From the NCBI GenBank assembly GCA_003503535.1, contig DOCI01000178.1, positions 29,774-43,919 of the forward strand: DNA of 14,146 nt, in the 5' to 3' direction. The notes beneath the pieces are model-generated. The model was not told where the DNA came from. It saw nothing but the letters and a program-made list of their open reading frames with translations, and did not search any database. Origin of the DNA: Planctomycetaceae bacterium (lineage in GTDB: Bacteria; Planctomycetota; Planctomycetia; Planctomycetales; Planctomycetaceae). Position 1 is the first letter of the stretch, and every line of letters begins with the position of its first letter. The translations under genes were made by a program, and so were the position numbers. Below, one piece after another: positions 1-6,438 of the stretch.

Positions 1-2
1 AA

Positions 3-788
3 CTAAAGAAGAAACATCTTCGCATTTGGCTTCAGAAGCATAAGTCGTGGAACAATAACACGCAGCGAAATGTGATCGCGTGCATCAAGGCGGCTTTTAA
101 CTTCTGCTGCAAGTTTGATGATCTCGATCTCAATCCCGTCGCGAGCTATCAGAAGCCAGCGGCGACAGCTCGGGTTACTTCGTTCAGTCCTGAAGAGGTA
201 GAACAGATTTATGCGGCTACTAATGAAGCGCACGCTTTGTTCTTGAAGTGCTGCATTCTTACGGGGGCTCGCCCATACGCAGAAATGGCAGTTGTGACAG
301 CCGACCATGTCGTCGAGACTCCTCATGGTATGTTTTATTTGTTAAAAGCACGCACGGATGACGGTAATCATGGTCATAAGGCTGCCAAAAAGACCGGAAA
401 AGACCGCCGCATCATGCTCTGTGACGAGATGGAAGCGATCACCCGTCAATTAATGTTGACTGCACCGAAGGGGTCAGGCATTCCGTTGGTCCGTACCAAG
501 CATGGAAGACAATGGAAACGCTGCAACGGCGTGCAGCACTTCTGTGAGTTGAAGAAAAAGCTTAAGTTGCCCGACGATCGTGTGACCTACACGTGTCGGC
601 ACACCTTTGCCAAGCGAACTCTTTCGGGTTACTACACTGGGAATCCAGTTTCGATTGAAGTTCTGGCTGGCTTGATGGGGAACACACCCAAAGTTTGTTG
701 GGATCATTACGCTCAATGGGCGGATGATTACAACGATCCCCTTTGGGCCGCGCTTGGCAAGACCAAGAATAAGGGAAATGCGGCGTAA
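3..788 (+). CDS. Tyrosine recombinase / integrase, 5'-truncated by window edge
   Basis: Site-specific DNA strand exchange by a catalytic tyrosine; the likely role is integration or excision of the surrounding element. The frame is open to the left edge, so the true start lies outside; the GTG at 72 is only an internal valine. About 261 codons are visible, covering the end of the core-binding region and the whole catalytic domain. Seen: the first catalytic Arg in TGARPYAE (codon 270-272), a basic loop with candidate Lys (HKAAKKTGK), the second Arg in YTCRHTFAKRTL, and the nucleophile Tyr in CWDHYAQW (codon 708-710). Two usual residues differ: the HxxR histidine is Tyr (YTCR), and the LGH histidine nine residues before the Tyr is Asn (LMGNTP). 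The Arg pair and the Tyr are kept, so activity is plausible. The next gene is more than 700 bp away and no tRNA is nearby. Confidence 0.88.
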   Translation, partial: LKKKHLRIWLQKHKSWNNNTQRNVIACIKAAFNFCCKFDDLDLNPVASYQKPAATARVTSFSPEEVEQIYAATNEAHALFLKCCILTGARPYAEMAVVTADHVVETPHGMFYLLKARTDDGNHGHKAAKKTGKDRRIMLCDEMEAITRQLMLTAPKGSGIPLVRTKHGRQWKRCNGVQHFCELKKKLKLPDDRVTYTCRHTFAKRTLSGYYTGNPVSIEVLAGLMGNTPKVCWDHYAQWADDYNDPLWAALGKTKNKGNAA

Positions 789-1019
789 TTACACGAGCCT
801 CCACGAATTGGAATGTTTGATCCTCGATTAAATGCCTGTTTTGATAGATTAGAGCTGTTTTTGCCTCATATGGCACGATGGGAATCCGTTAGCTCTCGAC
901 AAACCCGCTGTCAAACTGAGTACTGCTAAATTGAACTCGGAAACTCTACTTATAAGACGTGTAGTGTTATGGCGATCATGCCAAACTTTTTAGCTGGATA
1001 AATTACGGAACCTTACAAG

Positions 1020-1056
1020 CGATAGCCCGACTCAGTGTTGCTGAGTCGGGCTATCG
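1020..1056. repeat. Perfect 16-bp inverted repeat with 5-nt loop, no T-tract
   Basis: The arms are 1020-1035 and 1041-1056, fully complementary, with loop TGTTG. Neither strand has a run of T after the stem, so it is not a classical intrinsic terminator. It lies about 230 bp after the integrase stop. It could be a structured 3' end, a protein-binding palindrome or a recombination-site arm. Confidence 0.7.
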
Positions 1057-1340
1057 GCTGGACTTGCAATTGTCATTGTGGACTTTGACGCCATAGGCGA
1101 TTGCGGATCGAATGGCAAGCAATGGTGAGAGTATGGCCATGTTGCAAAGCTATTTTGGCTATTCCTTCTCAGCCCCGAAAATGTTTGGTTGGTTAAAAAG
1201 ATTAAGGGACTAACCGCACGCATATTAGTGGATTCGCACCAGAGGGGCAGCAGCTAAATTGACGCCTAAAACGTGGCATAATACTTGATGGAGAGGTCGA
1301 ACTATCGAGTCGTTTGAACTCGGCGATTGAATCGACACGC

Positions 1341-1360
1341 TGTCTCATTTTGTCTCATTT
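1341..1360. repeat. Tandem direct repeat, TGTCTCATTT twice
   Basis: Two exact adjacent copies of the decamer TGTCTCATTT. They follow GACACGC, so the first copy also forms a short GACA-CGC-TGTC inverted repeat. The site lies about 180 bp upstream of the serine recombinase start. It could be a protein-binding repeat or a slippage product. Confidence 0.5.
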
Positions 1361-1529
1361 TCTTTGGGCAGATTCTTGGCGCGAGTCGTTTTTGATTAAC
1401 TCATGTAGAGCTAATGTCGAACTCCATCCGCCGATTCCCTTGCGAGGGTCCCGTGCCTTGTACAAACCCCGCCCTGATTCTTGCAGGTACGAGCGAACCG
1501 CCGAGTCGCCTTCACACAATAACTCTCAG

Positions 1530-1535
1530 AGGAGG
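1530..1535 (+). promoter_or_regulatory. Ribosome binding site AGGAGG fixing the start at 1542
   Basis: A full AGGAGG lies six bases before the ATG at 1542. It favours this start over the TTG at 1314, whose 76-residue extension has no domain-like character. Confidence 0.85.
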
Positions 1536-1541
1536 ATCTCT

Positions 1542-3593
1542 ATGAAGCAACAAATTCCAAGCATGGGCGCTGCTAACAATGAACTAAGTCGCAACGCCGC
1601 TAAGTGGTGGTCTGAGATGGCTGCCATACACAATCTCGATCTGGAAAACTTTGATCCCAATGCAACGCTTGAAACGCGAGTTGCATGGGCCATTGCCAAT
1701 GGGTGCGAAATTGGCACAATCTATTCACGGTTTAGCACGAAGCTCCAGCACTCAACGGATGACCAAGTCCGAGAAAATATCCATTGGGCTGCCAAGAATC
1801 GGATCTATGTTCCCCCGGAACTTATTTCCGTTGATGAAGGAGTGAAAGGAAAGCGTACCCGACGTGCTGGGCTCGATCGAACCAAGAGCATTCTTAGCGA
1901 GCGGTGCGCCAGAGTACTGTTGGTCTACAAAGCAAGCCGATTGTTTCGTCAGGCTGGCAAGGGATATCAGTTCATCAACGAAGAGGTCGTCGAAGAAGGA
2001 CTGCGGGCAGTCAGCGTTTCCCAAGGTATTGACACCAATGATCGCAAAACTTGGAAACTGCAATTACAGATCCATGGGATCATGGACGACATGCTGCTAG
2101 ATGCCATTGCTGACCATGTTCGCGCAGGATTGACTGGCTTGTTTCTGAACAATTGGACCACAGGGGCCGTTGGTATCGGGTACCGCCGTAAGGTAATCCC
2201 CAATGCTCCGCTGACAAATCGTGAACGCCCTCGCACGATGCCCGAAGTTGACCCGGAAGTCGCACAACTGATACGCGAACACTCGCAGCTTCTGCTAGAC
2301 GGGATGTCTGTTCGGGAAGGCGTACGTCGTTGGAATGCTGCGGGCGGGCCTGTGGATCCGCGTGCCACAAGCAGCAAGCTGAACTACACCTGCTATCGTC
2401 GACTGTTCACGAACCCTCGGTTGATTGGAAAGTGGGAATTCGGTCGCCGCCGCAATCAGTTTTCGACGAAGCTTGATAACGTCAAACAAGTGAAGCAGCC
2501 CGATGATGAAGTCTCGACGATTCAGTGCGAAGAACTAAGGATATTGTCTGATGAAATGTTTGAAGCACTGCATGCGAAATTCGATGCTCAAAAATCCGGT
2601 CCCCGCGGGCCACGCAAGCCCAGGAAACTAAAACTTTGGGATCTCATCACGGAATGCTTTCTCTGTGAAAGCTGTAGCACACCTGAATCGCCGGTCCGAT
2701 TCTATCAAACCGGCGCTCAAGGCAAGGCGATGCAATGCAAGAACGGTGATCAATGTAATCGCAAATCTGCTGTTTGCCGACAAGACGCCGTCGAAGCCAT
2801 TTGCAAGAGTCTTACCAAATTGATTTCAATTGACAAGAAGTTGATCGAGTTAGTTGTGGATAAGAGCCGAGAGTTGGACGCCAATGCGGACCATGGTCTG
2901 GACGGACAACTTGCTCGCTCTCGAAAGCAACTTGCCCTACTCAGCAATCGCATCAACGATTTGTTTGAAATGTCGGGCGAAGGGACGGAAGCGGATCGAG
3001 AAGAGGTCAAAGCTCGACTACGGGCCGCTCAATCGGAACGCAACGATGTTCAAAGCGAGTTCGCCCGCTTACAGCGATCCGTAGACGGTATGACGAATAA
3101 GCTCACGTGTGAACTGATTCGTCACCAGCTCACTGAGAAGTCAGATTTGTTGGACAAAGCCGCGTCCGGAGAACTCGGGGACGATGCGGTATATAAGACG
3201 CTTGCAATTTTTCGTTCTCTCACCGGAGGCCAAGTTCTGGTCCAGGTCGAGAAGCGAGCTAATCGTAGACGCACCAATGTCCGAGGAATCTTTCGCCCAC
3301 GTTTGGTTTGCGGATTCGGTGAAGCCAGTCCTGAAACTAAGTCCTTGAATAGCAACTCCATCACCGTATGGTTGCGAAAGCCCCCACGCCTGGATGCAAT
3401 TGCAGAACGGGTTCATGAACTCATTGACATTGAGAAAATGAGTCATCGCGAAGCAGCCAAGCAATTGCAGCGTGAAGATCACAAGGTCAACTCCGGGAAT
3501 GTCTGGTACAGCTATCATCGCTGGTACGAGATACAGGGTCTTAAAGTCCCGAAAGTTCCGTACAACAATGGAAAGAAACGCCGTCCGGCCTGA
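1542..3593 (+). CDS. Large serine recombinase (resolvase/invertase family), 683 aa
   Basis: Catalyses site-specific recombination through a 5'-phosphoserine intermediate. Domains in order: a short N-terminal extension (1-55); a resolvase catalytic domain (about 57-215) with Arg63 and nucleophile Ser65 in YSRFSTKLQ, then Arg133 and Arg136 in KASRLFR; a recombinase domain (about 225-345); a Cys-rich zinc-ribbon-like segment (Cys372, 375, 378, 399, 405, 412); a charged coiled-coil stretch (about 440-515); and a C-terminal HTH-like tail (about 620-665, from ERVHELID) with aromatic HRWYE. This order is that of large serine integrases; the C-terminal HTH is an addition also present in the second recombinase here. 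The start is set by AGGAGG six bases upstream. A terminator begins 25 bp after the stop, so it is probably monocistronic. All key catalytic residues are present, so it is likely functional. Its target site is unknown. Confidence 0.93.
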   Translation: MKQQIPSMGAANNELSRNAAKWWSEMAAIHNLDLENFDPNATLETRVAWAIANGCEIGTIYSRFSTKLQHSTDDQVRENIHWAAKNRIYVPPELISVDEGVKGKRTRRAGLDRTKSILSERCARVLLVYKASRLFRQAGKGYQFINEEVVEEGLRAVSVSQGIDTNDRKTWKLQLQIHGIMDDMLLDAIADHVRAGLTGLFLNNWTTGAVGIGYRRKVIPNAPLTNRERPRTMPEVDPEVAQLIREHSQLLLDGMSVREGVRRWNAAGGPVDPRATSSKLNYTCYRRLFTNPRLIGKWEFGRRRNQFSTKLDNVKQVKQPDDEVSTIQCEELRILSDEMFEALHAKFDAQKSGPRGPRKPRKLKLWDLITECFLCESCSTPESPVRFYQTGAQGKAMQCKNGDQCNRKSAVCRQDAVEAICKSLTKLISIDKKLIELVVDKSRELDANADHGLDGQLARSRKQLALLSNRINDLFEMSGEGTEADREEVKARLRAAQSERNDVQSEFARLQRSVDGMTNKLTCELIRHQLTEKSDLLDKAASGELGDDAVYKTLAIFRSLTGGQVLVQVEKRANRRRTNVRGIFRPRLVCGFGEASPETKSLNSNSITVWLRKPPRLDAIAERVHELIDIEKMSHREAAKQLQREDHKVNSGNVWYSYHRWYEIQGLKVPKVPYNNGKKRRPA

Positions 3594-3617
3594 CCCAAAC
3601 GACCACCGTATCAGTCA

Positions 3618-3646
3618 ACACCTCGCCCATTTGGCGAGGTGTTTTT
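3618..3646 (+). terminator. Intrinsic terminator after the first serine recombinase
   Basis: Ten-bp perfect stem, 3618-3627 with 3633-3642, five-base loop, stem merging into TTTTT (3642-3646). Only 23 bp separate it from the next candidate ATG at 3670. Confidence 0.88.
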
Positions 3647-3669
3647 CGTAATCAGAATCAACTCGAAAC

Positions 3670-3843
3670 ATGAGAGAGCTTATGCAGAAAACAGATGAAC
3701 AGAACGATGGTCGGGATGTCGACGGCGCAGCCGAAAGGGATCAGCTTGCTTCGAATCTGGCATTTCTGATTGTCCAGGCGCTTCGGCGTGACCAACATCA
3801 CGTCGACGAGTCGAAGAACGCGACTACTTTCACTGACAGCTAA
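3670..3843 (+). CDS. Small hypothetical protein (57 aa)
   Basis: I do not recognise a named family. The frame runs from ATG 3670 to TAA 3843. An internal ATG at 3682, preceded by GAGAG, gives a 53-aa alternative. The protein is charged and acidic at the start (KTDEQNDGRDVDGAAERD), followed by an amphipathic or hydrophobic stretch LASNLAFLIVQALRR and a polar tail. This makes it look like real coding sequence rather than a shadow. It sits between two strong terminators on the same strand, which supports a separate small transcription unit, though its promoter would have to overlap the upstream terminator. Short proteins beside recombinases are common in planctomycete islands (recollection, not tested). 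It could be a recombinase accessory factor, but nothing in the sequence proves that. Confidence 0.45.
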   Translation: MRELMQKTDEQNDGRDVDGAAERDQLASNLAFLIVQALRRDQHHVDESKNATTFTDS

Positions 3844-3950
3844 CTCGGAACATAAACAGGGCATATTACTTTACGGTAACCTTAACCCACAACGATCCCC
3901 ATTTATTTGGATGAACGATCACACATCAAAACGTTTATCCGCTAACCACC

Positions 3951-3999
3951 GAAACGACGCGACCGTCCTTCGAGGCGGTCGCGTCGTTTCCTTTTTTTT
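3951..3999 (+). terminator. Very strong intrinsic terminator
   Basis: Perfect 15-bp GC-rich stem, 3951-3965 with 3976-3990, ten-base loop, then C and eight T (3992-3999). It is 107 bp after the small gene's stop. Both arms carry the decamer ACGACGCGAC (or its complement), which also occurs in the 30-bp site at 6304. Confidence 0.9.
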
Positions 4000-4480
4000 A
4001 GCTATCAGACACTGAATACTTGCGATCGAATCGTTAACTTGCGTTTTGAAAAATGAGGCAATCGTCTCTTGAAAAGTATTAAAAGTTACATGGGATAGAG
4101 TGTTCGCATTGTGAATTGTGCAATTCGTTTTGATTTGACAAGGTTCGCAACTACACCGACTTTCCAATTGATAAGCTAGGTAAGCATGTATAGAGTGGAA
4201 CTCGATCCAGGCGATGCAGGAGCCGAGTTCTTGGCAGCACATTACAATACTGATACTCGCACTCCACATTTTTCGATTTGCGGGGCCTATTCGACATCAA
4301 TTTCTGCTCGTGAGACTCCAAACGTAACGAGTTTAGTTGGATGAGGTCATCGGCTGCTGATTCGTTGTTCATTGTATGATTCCCATTTAATTACTGAGAT
4401 AAGCCCAATCCGGCGAACTTGCCGGATCGGGCTTGGGGGGCGCTCGCGTTGCCGCACGAGTGGCCCTTGCCGCCAAGGTT
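4000..4480. other. Gap between a plus-strand terminator and the minus-strand HTH gene
   Basis: No confident gene. A 73-codon minus frame (4151-4372) starts with a plausible polar sequence (MNNESAADDLIQLNSL) and has GGGA about ten bases before its ATG, but its second half looks random. An overlapping minus frame runs through the terminator at 3951. The region also holds the hairpin at 4401-4434. Confidence 0.45.
4401..4434 (-). terminator. Hairpin downstream of the HTH gene, probable minus-strand terminator
   Basis: Fourteen-bp stem, 4401-4414 with 4421-4434, six-base loop. The only non-Watson-Crick position (4407/4428) is A-C in plus-strand RNA but a U-G wobble in minus-strand RNA, so the structure is intact only on the minus strand. 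It begins 46 bp past the stop of the 4481-4786 gene. No T-run follows, so termination efficiency is uncertain. Confidence 0.55.
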
Positions 4481-4786
4481 TTAGTTTTCCGGTCGTCCTG
4501 GTGTGATCGTAATGTGCTGTAGCAATCTCTTAGACTGCGGTGATTTTCGAGGTAGACGTTGCCGCGGGCTGGCTGCCATTAACGACAGGAGCCGATTGAC
4601 TTCGGATTCAGCCATCTTGATTCGTCCTTGGCCTTTGCGCCCCCCTTGGAAATAATGTATCGTTGTTTCCACACCTCGGATCATAAATGTTCCGGCATCA
4701 GATTGAGATAGCCAGTCGTATAGCGTTAGCGGGCTGATGCCGAGTCGTGCAGCCGCGTCTCGACTGGTTAGTAAATTTGTGGTCAT
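4481..4786 (-). CDS. Small helix-turn-helix DNA-binding protein, excisionase-like (101 aa)
   Basis: A probable DNA-binding protein of the MerR/excisionase-type HTH class (HTH_17-like). Residues 5-30 (LLTSRDAAARLGISPLTLYD) form the helix-turn-helix, followed by a wing-like stretch (VETTIHYFQGGRKGQGRIKM) and a basic tail. I chose the ATG at 4786 because GGAGAA stands six to eight bases upstream; the longer frame to 4849 lacks such a site and would run into the shared 30-bp motif. It is divergent from the 457-aa gene with 121 bp between starts, and it sits between two serine recombinases. In mobile elements such proteins act as recombination directionality factors or repressors; either is inference here. 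Its own promoter region holds the 30-bp site, consistent with autoregulation. Confidence 0.8.
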   Translation of the reverse strand: MTTNLLTSRDAAARLGISPLTLYDWLSQSDAGTFMIRGVETTIHYFQGGRKGQGRIKMAESEVNRLLSLMAASPRQRLPRKSPQSKRLLQHITITPGRPEN

Positions 4787-4790
4787 GCAT

Positions 4791-4796
4791 TTCTCC
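4791..4796 (-). promoter_or_regulatory. Ribosome binding site GGAGAA for the HTH gene
   Basis: On the minus strand GGAGAA ends four bases before the ATG at 4786, with GGAG six bases away. It decides the start over the longer frame. Confidence 0.7.
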
Positions 4797-4842
4797 AGCG
4801 AAACTTTCGTGTTGGTCAGTTTCGCCGCAAAATAGCCACGCC

Positions 4843-4872
4843 TTGTCACATGTCCGTCGCGTCATGCGACAA
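4843..4872 (-). promoter_or_regulatory. Copy A of a shared 30-bp palindrome-like site
   Basis: Read on the minus strand it begins TTGTCGCATGACGCGAC and ends GACAA. It matches the plus-strand site at 6304-6333 at 24 of 30 positions, including 16 of the first 17. The ends form an imperfect inverted repeat (TTGTCGC with GTGACAA). It lies between the divergent starts, 57 bp from the HTH gene and 36 bp from the 457-aa gene, where an operator for both would be expected. A recombination site is the alternative. Confidence 0.6.
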
Positions 4873-4907
4873 ATCAAAGATCTTCAAAAGCAGGCTTTGA
4901 ATCGACC

Positions 4908-6281
4908 ATGAATCAGCTTCATATCGCACTCCAAGGCTTCGAGAGTTTAGCCCCAGGGCTGAATCTCAATCTGAACGCTGAATTGTCTGATAGCATTGAG
5001 CAGTGGTTAACGACGGAAGTCTGTCCAGTCGTTGACGAGCTTGGACAAAGTAAGCGATTTCAAACCACGGTGCTTTGGTCTGTGAATCACCTTTCTCCTT
5101 CAGCGAATACTGATGAGCGAAGATTGGTCGTTGAAGTCGAACGTAAACTAGTAGACTTGGCCGCCGAGATCGCGACCTTCATTGATGTTGCGGAAAAAGA
5201 GGCCCCGCCAGGCGATCAAAAGGTATCAGAATTTGCGGACTTGCATCGAGAGACCGCGGAATTCGTTGCCAACAAGCCTTGGTTTGATCTTGTATGCACT
5301 CAGGATTTTTTTCATCCAACGCAAGACTTGCACTTGGACACGGCAAAGTTGAACTACGAGCACACAAAGACTTTTCGGGAAAGGAATATTCAACTTCCAC
5401 TGGGAGATTATGTAACTCGCTTACTTCTCAATCGAGTGGATTACTGGGCGTCGGTACTCAGACGGATCGCCGATGCTGTGTCGTCTCTCGTTCCGGTCGG
5501 ACCTGGGAAAAGTGAACGCTTCAAGGCAATGAGTCGAGTCCAAAGTCGTCGCATCGACTTGGATCATGCGGTTGAAAAAATGATATCAATCTGCAATGAG
5601 CCAAAAAAACAAAGGCAGCGAGAGGCTGCCACCGCACTGACATTAGTTTATGCGGCCTATTCGAATAATCCACGACTCGATTGGCTTAGTGGTGACGACA
5701 GTTGGTGGAAAGTCGGTGGAAGTATCATTCGTAGTTGGATTAGGCGTCGCGGTACAATGCAAAACCAAGTACGAGATTCGAGTGGTGTTATTGTGTTGAC
5801 GCCTCCGGTTCAGGAATCTCTTTGTGATCCCTCCATTATTCGACACCTCGCATACTCATTGCAAGAAATGAAGCATTTCTTTGCGGTTGACGACGATCCA
5901 CTGGAGATCATCGACGACGCGGTTAATCGAGCAAAATTGGTTATGGTTGATAGGGAACCACGAGAGGTCTGGTTTAATGGTCGGCCTGCCTGCGATGCAA
6001 TTTGGGACAATCAAGTAGCGTCGTGGGATCTTCTTTGGAAACTTGCGATGAAGCCTAGACATGCAGTGGATCATGAGGCTCTGTCAAAATGCACGGTTAA
6101 AACGTTCCGATCGCGTCGAAATCGGCTGGGAGAACTTCTCGGAGAGGAATCTGGGCTAAATGGAATCATTGAGACGCTGCCGCGATTGGGATACAAGCTT
6201 CAAATAGATCCAAACAGCATAATCCTGTTGCAGGACGACGGATTCGGGAATCTGAAAGAGCTATCGTCTTCGTCTAAATAG
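4908..6281 (+). CDS. Hypothetical protein with C-terminal OmpR-like winged helix (457 aa)
   Basis: I do not recognise the full protein. Residues 1-340 are soluble, mostly helical-looking and rich in charged residues, with no signal peptide or membrane segment. Residues about 345-434 resemble an OmpR/PhoB-type winged helix: a leading strand EVWFNGRPACDAIW, a helix around SWDLLWKLAMKP, then VDHEALSK, a recognition-helix-like segment with RRNRLGELL, and the closing hairpin ETLPRLGYKLQI, which parallels the usual V-R-G-x-G-Y-R-L ending. No receiver-domain phosphorylation site is apparent, so any signal would come from the unknown N-terminal part. The ATG at 4908 has only a weak ribosome site. It is divergent from the HTH gene, 136 bp before the second serine recombinase's first ATG, and bounded by inverted copies of the 30-bp site. 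A transcriptional regulator of the recombinase region is the best guess. Confidence 0.7.
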   Translation: MNQLHIALQGFESLAPGLNLNLNAELSDSIEQWLTTEVCPVVDELGQSKRFQTTVLWSVNHLSPSANTDERRLVVEVERKLVDLAAEIATFIDVAEKEAPPGDQKVSEFADLHRETAEFVANKPWFDLVCTQDFFHPTQDLHLDTAKLNYEHTKTFRERNIQLPLGDYVTRLLLNRVDYWASVLRRIADAVSSLVPVGPGKSERFKAMSRVQSRRIDLDHAVEKMISICNEPKKQRQREAATALTLVYAAYSNNPRLDWLSGDDSWWKVGGSIIRSWIRRRGTMQNQVRDSSGVIVLTPPVQESLCDPSIIRHLAYSLQEMKHFFAVDDDPLEIIDDAVNRAKLVMVDREPREVWFNGRPACDAIWDNQVASWDLLWKLAMKPRHAVDHEALSKCTVKTFRSRRNRLGELLGEESGLNGIIETLPRLGYKLQIDPNSIILLQDDGFGNLKELSSSSK

Positions 6282-6303
6282 AAAAAGGCGAGTAACTCTG
6301 CAA

Positions 6304-6333
6304 TTGTCGCACGACGCGACTATCAAGCGACAA
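6304..6333 (+). promoter_or_regulatory. Copy B of the shared 30-bp palindrome-like site
   Basis: It begins TTGTCGCACGACGCGAC and ends GCGACAA, so the outer seven bases form a perfect inverted repeat. It lies 22 bp after the 457-aa gene and about 85-105 bp before the second serine recombinase, in opposite orientation to the copy at 4843. Several GCGAC/GTCGC half-sites occur within it. A related near-repeat, CAAGTCGTGT at 6331 and CAAGCCGTGT at 6402, follows in the same leader. Confidence 0.6.
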
Positions 6334-6438
6334 GTCGTGTCTACACTCTAGCTTCGGCCTGCAACGCTGCGGCTAAATGCGCGACAGCGAGCATCCTGCG
6401 GCAAGCCGTGTGTCAAGATGACTTACGGAGATATGGAC

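Larger units (their letters stand above)
789..1541. other. Gene-poor gap between the integrase and the first serine recombinase
   Basis: No convincing coding region. It holds a perfect hairpin (1020-1056), a tandem decamer (1341-1360), and a weak extended -10-like box TGGCATAAT at 1274-1282 without a well-placed -35. A 33-codon ATG frame at 1112-1213 has no clear ribosome site or family signature. The long distance from this possible -10 box to the ATG at 1542 would make a roughly 250-nt leader if that promoter is used. Confidence 0.5.

Noticed and set aside
1032..1223. Minus-strand 63-aa frame and plus-strand 33-aa frame in the gap
   Set aside because: Low-complexity composition, no ribosome site and overlap with the hairpin at 1020-1056.
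1259..1282. Promoter TTGACG with CATAAT upstream of the first serine recombinase
   Set aside because: The 12-bp spacer is too short for a standard promoter; only a weak extended -10 remains, and planctomycete promoters are poorly defined.
1314..1541. 76-residue N-terminal extension of the first serine recombinase from a TTG
   Set aside because: AGGAGG stands six bases before ATG 1542; the extension has no ribosome site or domain-like sequence.
3770..4015. 81-aa plus-strand frame
   Set aside because: It runs through the intrinsic terminator at 3951-3999 and overlaps the better 57-aa frame.
4151..4372. 73-aa minus-strand frame
   Set aside because: The start is plausible, but the second half is random-looking and a competing frame overlaps it; not strong enough to call a gene.
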